Source: Bacteroidota bacterium (GTDB lineage Bacteria; Bacteroidota; Bacteroidia; Flavobacteriales_D; Sanyastnellaceae). Taken from it: a stretch of 33,726 bases of DNA. The stretch covers positions 1 through 33,726 of the forward strand of contig JAQCJQ010000015.1 in NCBI GenBank assembly GCA_027593035.1, read 5' to 3'. Of the stretch, positions 31,113 to 33,726 are shown one piece after another. Every line of letters starts with the position of its first letter. The first letter of the stretch is position 1. The translations under genes were made by a program, and so were the position numbers. The notes beneath the pieces were generated by a model. That model saw only the letters and a program-made list of their open reading frames with translations. It searched no databases and had not been told where the DNA came from.

Positions 31113-33434
31113 TTAATCCTGAATGCAACGAACAGAATGCCCGTAGGTCGCGTCTTCTGTCGGAATAGAATAACCAGTCGAAGTTGATTGAAGGTGGAGA
31201 AACTTCAAAGTGGTGGAGCTCGGAGCGTCTTGCAGCCAAAACTTTCCATCTGTTCCACCTTCAAAGGATGACCCCCCACCAGAGGAATCACCATTCTTTA
31301 TGCCTCCAGGTTGGAGGTTTAAACCAACATCATTCGTGCCATTCCAATCAACGATGGACTTCATTTGTGTGCCTGCAATAGAAGGATCCGGAAGGATAGC
31401 TGCAAGGGTAGTCACATTAGCTTGGGTTGGGACACTCCAGCCAGCTGGACAAAGCCCAAGTGCGTCTGTGGCAGCATACCCATTGTAGAGCCTGCCGTAG
31501 GCAGCAGATGTGGCATCTTCAAAATAATCTTGGATTGGCGAAGTGCTGTACCAAGAGGCATTAGTCGTCGCCTCCGAAATAACGGTGCCATCACGAAATT
31601 TGGCAGTCTGCAAGTTCTCCGCAAACCAGCATTGATTTCCGATTGAAACCGTAGCATATGAGTAGCCATTATAGGTATAAAGATCGCCACAGTTGACAAA
31701 CGCTGGTGGTGGAGCATTGTACGTCCAGGTGAACTGTGTTGCTGCGGTGTTGTTATTGCCTGCGGCATCCGTGAATGCGCTACCAAGAACATCGATGGCA
31801 CAAGCTCCAGAAGCGGTTGGCGTGAATGTCGCTGTGTAGGTTGTTCCAGATCCTGCAAATGAAGACAATGAACCATTGGTCACGCTAATGTCCCCTACGG
31901 CAAAGTCCGTTGTGCTTTCTGAGGACGTGAAAGTCAAAGAAAGTACGGCGTTATTTGAAGTTGCATTGTTTGAAACCTCCGCTGCGACAATGGTCATCGT
32001 TGGTGCTGTACCATCGTACGTCCAATTGAACGACTGAGATGTCCCAGTGCCATAAACGTAAAGCTCGGTAAGTTGGGTCACTACGCTACCAGGGTGGGAA
32101 GTAGCACCCCCATGGCTACTGCGAGCACCAATTGCATGCCACCAGCTACCACCGACGCTGCCGTCCAGAAATGTAGACCCAGGATCGGTTGATATACTTA
32201 GTCCCTCAAAAACATGTGTCATTGGACCAGTGGTGGATATTAAGTTGAGGGCGATAACGTTAGCATTAGTGCATGCACCCACAACCGGGTTGCAGCTTTG
32301 TTCCCAGACTTTCTCAACACCCTCATTCGGGTTGGTGTACTTGAATTTGTATACACCATTGATGTTCCCCAAAGTCGCCACCTCAGCAAGTCTTGAGAAC
32401 TTATCCGCTGTAGGGTTAGACGTGTTCGTGCTTTTGGCTTCTGCGTAATCGTTCGCATTGCTGAAAAAGGCGCCATTGGCTGAATTGTGCCGAAATACTT
32501 TTATCCACTCCTGCTGTGTGTTCCCTGATGCATCAGAAAAGGTACCGGAAATGCTAATTTCATAGGCCGCATCGCCGGATGGCGTGAATTTCGCTGTGTA
32601 TACAGTGGAAGATACAGGCGTAAAATCTGATAAAGTTCCGCTCGACACCGTGATGTCAGCAGAAGCGAAGTCCGTGGTGGGTTCACTAGACGTGAAAGTC
32701 AAAGTGAGGAAAGCATCGTTAGATGTGGCTCCGTCGCTCACTCCCGCCGCGGCAATGGTCATCGTCGGTGCAGTGGAATCGTACGTCCAGGAGAATGAAT
32801 TGGAAGCCGTATTCCCGTCCCCTGAGGGGTCGGTAAATGCACTCGGTGCAACATAAAAAGTACAAAGTCCGTCTCCCACCGGCGTAAATGTCCCTGTGTA
32901 TATATTAGAAGATACAGCCGTAAAACCTGATATCGCTCCGTTCGTTACCGTGATATCACCACCAACGAAATCACCAGTTGCCTTATTTGAAGTGAACGTC
33001 AAAGTAAGTGTGCCGTCATTGGAAGTTGCACCGCTCGAAACCTCTGTAGCGCTGATTGCCATCGTTGGTGGAAGCAGGGCCGTGGAATGGTCCGATTGCA
33101 AGGCCTGGATATCCTGAATCAACTCAGAGCAATCGTACGTCAAGTAGATCATCGTCCCCGAAACCGATTTCGATACATAGGTAGTGGCAGCAGAGGTCAG
33201 TCCTGTTTCGGTTTCTATTGCCGCCTCAAACTCATTGATCATGGCCATCATCTTCTGCCACTCGCAATACTGATTCACAACGCCATTTGACTCGCTACCC
33301 AGGCTCGAACTCGATAAAATAGGATCGTTCGTGTAAGGAAAAGACGTCGACTGGGCAAAGGACACCATGGTCGCAAACAAACAAACAATCAACAACGTTG
33401 TCTTGCTAAGGGAGTATAAACACTTGTAATCCAT
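31113..33434 (-). CDS. Secreted modular protein with Ig-like repeats, inserted domain and FISUMP domain
   Basis: The 773-residue protein starts with a signal peptide (TTLLIVCLFATMVSFAQS), so it is exported. A helical, Cys-containing head (about 30-118) comes first. Three Ig-like repeats follow, of the type with TxDFxxxDITVxxG, YTxxFTPxxxG and a final SFxWTYD: Ig1 about 122-219, Ig2 222-305 continued at 464-473, and Ig3 476-573. Between the last strands of Ig2 lies a foreign domain (about 306-463) with EWIKVFRHNSANGAFF, KVWEQSCNPV, SWWHAIGAR and TELYVYG. The C-terminus (580-773) is a Fibrobacter succinogenes major paralogous (FISUMP) domain: GNQCWFAENLQT, AYGRLYNGYAA, LCPAGWSVPT and YGHSVRCIQD. 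No type IX sorting domain is seen. Surface adhesion or glycan binding is likely but inferred. It has its own terminator and lies between the tRNA-Val copies. Confidence 0.85.
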   Translation of the reverse strand: MDYKCLYSLSKTTLLIVCLFATMVSFAQSTSFPYTNDPILSSSSLGSESNGVVNQYCEWQKMMAMINEFEAAIETETGLTSAATTYVSKSVSGTMIYLTYDCSELIQDIQALQSDHSTALLPPTMAISATEVSSGATSNDGTLTLTFTSNKATGDFVGGDITVTNGAISGFTAVSSNIYTGTFTPVGDGLCTFYVAPSAFTDPSGDGNTASNSFSWTYDSTAPTMTIAAAGVSDGATSNDAFLTLTFTSSEPTTDFASADITVSSGTLSDFTPVSSTVYTAKFTPSGDAAYEISISGTFSDASGNTQQEWIKVFRHNSANGAFFSNANDYAEAKSTNTSNPTADKFSRLAEVATLGNINGVYKFKYTNPNEGVEKVWEQSCNPVVGACTNANVIALNLISTTGPMTHVFEGLSISTDPGSTFLDGSVGGSWWHAIGARSSHGGATSHPGSVVTQLTELYVYGTGTSQSFNWTYDGTAPTMTIVAAEVSNNATSNNAVLSLTFTSSESTTDFAVGDISVTNGSLSSFAGSGTTYTATFTPTASGACAIDVLGSAFTDAAGNNNTAATQFTWTYNAPPPAFVNCGDLYTYNGYSYATVSIGNQCWFAENLQTAKFRDGTVISEATTNASWYSTSPIQDYFEDATSAAYGRLYNGYAATDALGLCPAGWSVPTQANVTTLAAILPDPSIAGTQMKSIVDWNGTNDVGLNLQPGGIKNGDSSGGGSSFEGGTDGKFWLQDAPSSTTLKFLHLQSTSTGYSIPTEDATYGHSVRCIQD
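31716..33071 (-). repeat. Three Ig-like repeat units within the surface protein gene
   Basis: The units lie at 33071-32778, 32771-32520 (continued after the insertion at about 32043-32016) and 32009-31716. Corresponding stretches stay alike at DNA level. Plus-strand blocks reading GTGAAAGTCAAAG occur near 31926 and 32692, with a close variant near 32992, and blocks with TCGTACGTCCA occur near 32014 and 32780, with a variant near 31718. Such similarity points to duplication with recent homogenisation. Confidence 0.6.
32046..32516 (-). other. Domain inserted inside the second Ig-like repeat
   Basis: This encodes about 157 residues (307-463) placed between FSDASGN and SFNWTYDGTAPT, which are contiguous in the other repeats. 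Trp- and aromatic-rich motifs (EWIKVFRHN, WWHAIGAR) and the closing ELYVYG suggest a compact beta-sandwich, perhaps carbohydrate-binding. The family name is not known to me. Confidence 0.55.
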
Positions 33435-33449
33435 GTCGATAATTTTATA

Positions 33450-33482
33450 GCGTTAATATAGTCATTAATCGATTAATAACGC
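33450..33482. promoter_or_regulatory. Palindrome upstream of the surface protein gene
   Basis: ATTAATCGATTAAT (33464-33477) is a perfect 14-base palindrome about 30 bases before the start codon at 33434. GCGTTA (33450-33455) and TAACGC (33477-33482) form a further inverted pair around it. The AT-rich dyad could be an operator or part of the promoter; no consensus TAnnTTTG was seen between it and the start. Confidence 0.4.
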
Positions 33483-33499
33483 TAATTAAGCCGGCATAA

Positions 33500-33526
33500 A
33501 TTGCTCATTGCTCATTGCTCATTGCT
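33500..33526. repeat. Tandem heptamer repeat (ATTGCTC)
   Basis: Three full copies of ATTGCTC are followed by ATTGCT, in the 226-base gap between the surface protein gene and the second tRNA copy. The rest of that gap holds the palindrome and no reading frame I can support. Confidence 0.75.
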
Positions 33527-33660
33527 ATGGAGAAGATGTGTTGCTATCGCAATGGCAGCACGGACAAATCAGGGCGAACGTTATCACCTTTTACGATCGG
33601 CTGGACTCAAGCTAGATGCCTTTGTTGGGTCGGCTTAGACGAATGGCTTTTGCTCAAAGT

Positions 33661-33726
33661 GGGCGATTCGCTCAGTTGGTTCAGAGCACCTCGTTTACAC
33701 CGAGGGGGTCGGGAGTTCGAGTCTCT
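33661..33726 (+). tRNA. Second tRNA-Val(UAC)-like copy, cut by the window end
   Basis: The visible 66 bases match the tRNA at 29951 at every position but one: position 9 is C where the first copy has A. The D arm, the anticodon arm with TAC and the T arm as far as CTCT are present; the 3' acceptor strand lies beyond the window. No exact -7 box precedes it. TGCCTTTG at 33617-33624 is one mismatch away but 36 bases upstream of the tRNA. It could be a working second gene or a duplicated remnant. Confidence 0.7.

Noticed and set aside
30916-31116. Plus-strand open frame of 66 codons before the surface protein's 3' end
   Set aside because: It spans the terminator hairpin at 31046-31077, has no promoter box or family signature, and its composition looks non-coding.
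33500-33526. CRISPR array at the heptamer repeats
   Set aside because: The repeats are 7 bases long and directly adjacent without spacers, and no cas gene is present.

Overview
The window looks like a chromosomal segment of a marine-type Bacteroidota, most likely order Flavobacteriales. Evidence seen directly: a type IX secretion/gliding cluster (gldJ, a porP/sprF-type gene, porU, porV), an exbB-exbD-tonB-folC run, pdhA next to pdhC without pdhB, and repeated Bacteroidetes-type -7 promoter boxes (TAnnTTTG) in place of E. coli-like promoters. Base composition is close to balanced. Genus cannot be fixed from this sequence.

Layout. 1-4304 (minus strand): murF, a strong terminator, gldJ, and a PorP/SprF-family gene. 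4524-10225 (plus): porU sortase, porV and ispF. 10258-11654 (minus): a VTC-type polyphosphate polymerase-like protein translationally coupled to a DUF4956 membrane protein. 11876-14239 (plus): pyruvate dehydrogenase E1-alpha and E2, ended by a UUCG-loop terminator. 14343-18244 (plus): recG and a tryptophan-rich membrane-anchored beta-propeller-like protein of unknown role, whose end overlaps that of a convergent acyl-CoA dehydrogenase (18234-19376, minus). 19512-23342 (plus): anmK, a Glu/Leu-type dehydrogenase and an NhaD-type Na+/H+ antiporter. 23477-26616 (plus): exbB, exbD, tonB-like, folC. 26610-29894 (minus): a SAM methyltransferase, an orphan histidine kinase and gpmI.

29951-33726 is the accessory part. 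A complete tRNA-Val(UAC) and a second, almost identical copy cut by the window end flank about 3.6 kb. This interval holds a decayed gene carrying several frameshifts and a nonsense codon, and a 773-residue secreted modular protein. That protein has three Ig-like repeats, one of them split by an inserted domain of about 157 residues, and a C-terminal Fibrobacter-succinogenes-paralogous (FISUMP) domain. A palindrome and a 7-bp tandem repeat lie upstream of it. This is the most likely place for newly acquired or lineage-specific function.

How the genes fit together. PorU, PorV, GldJ and PorP are envelope parts of type IX secretion and gliding. ExbB/ExbD/TonB energise outer-membrane uptake. MurF and AnmK serve peptidoglycan synthesis and recycling. 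The remaining genes are central metabolism (PDH, GpmI, IspF, FolC, acyl-CoA and amino-acid dehydrogenases) and genome maintenance (RecG). No CRISPR array, rRNA, transposase or integrase was seen.
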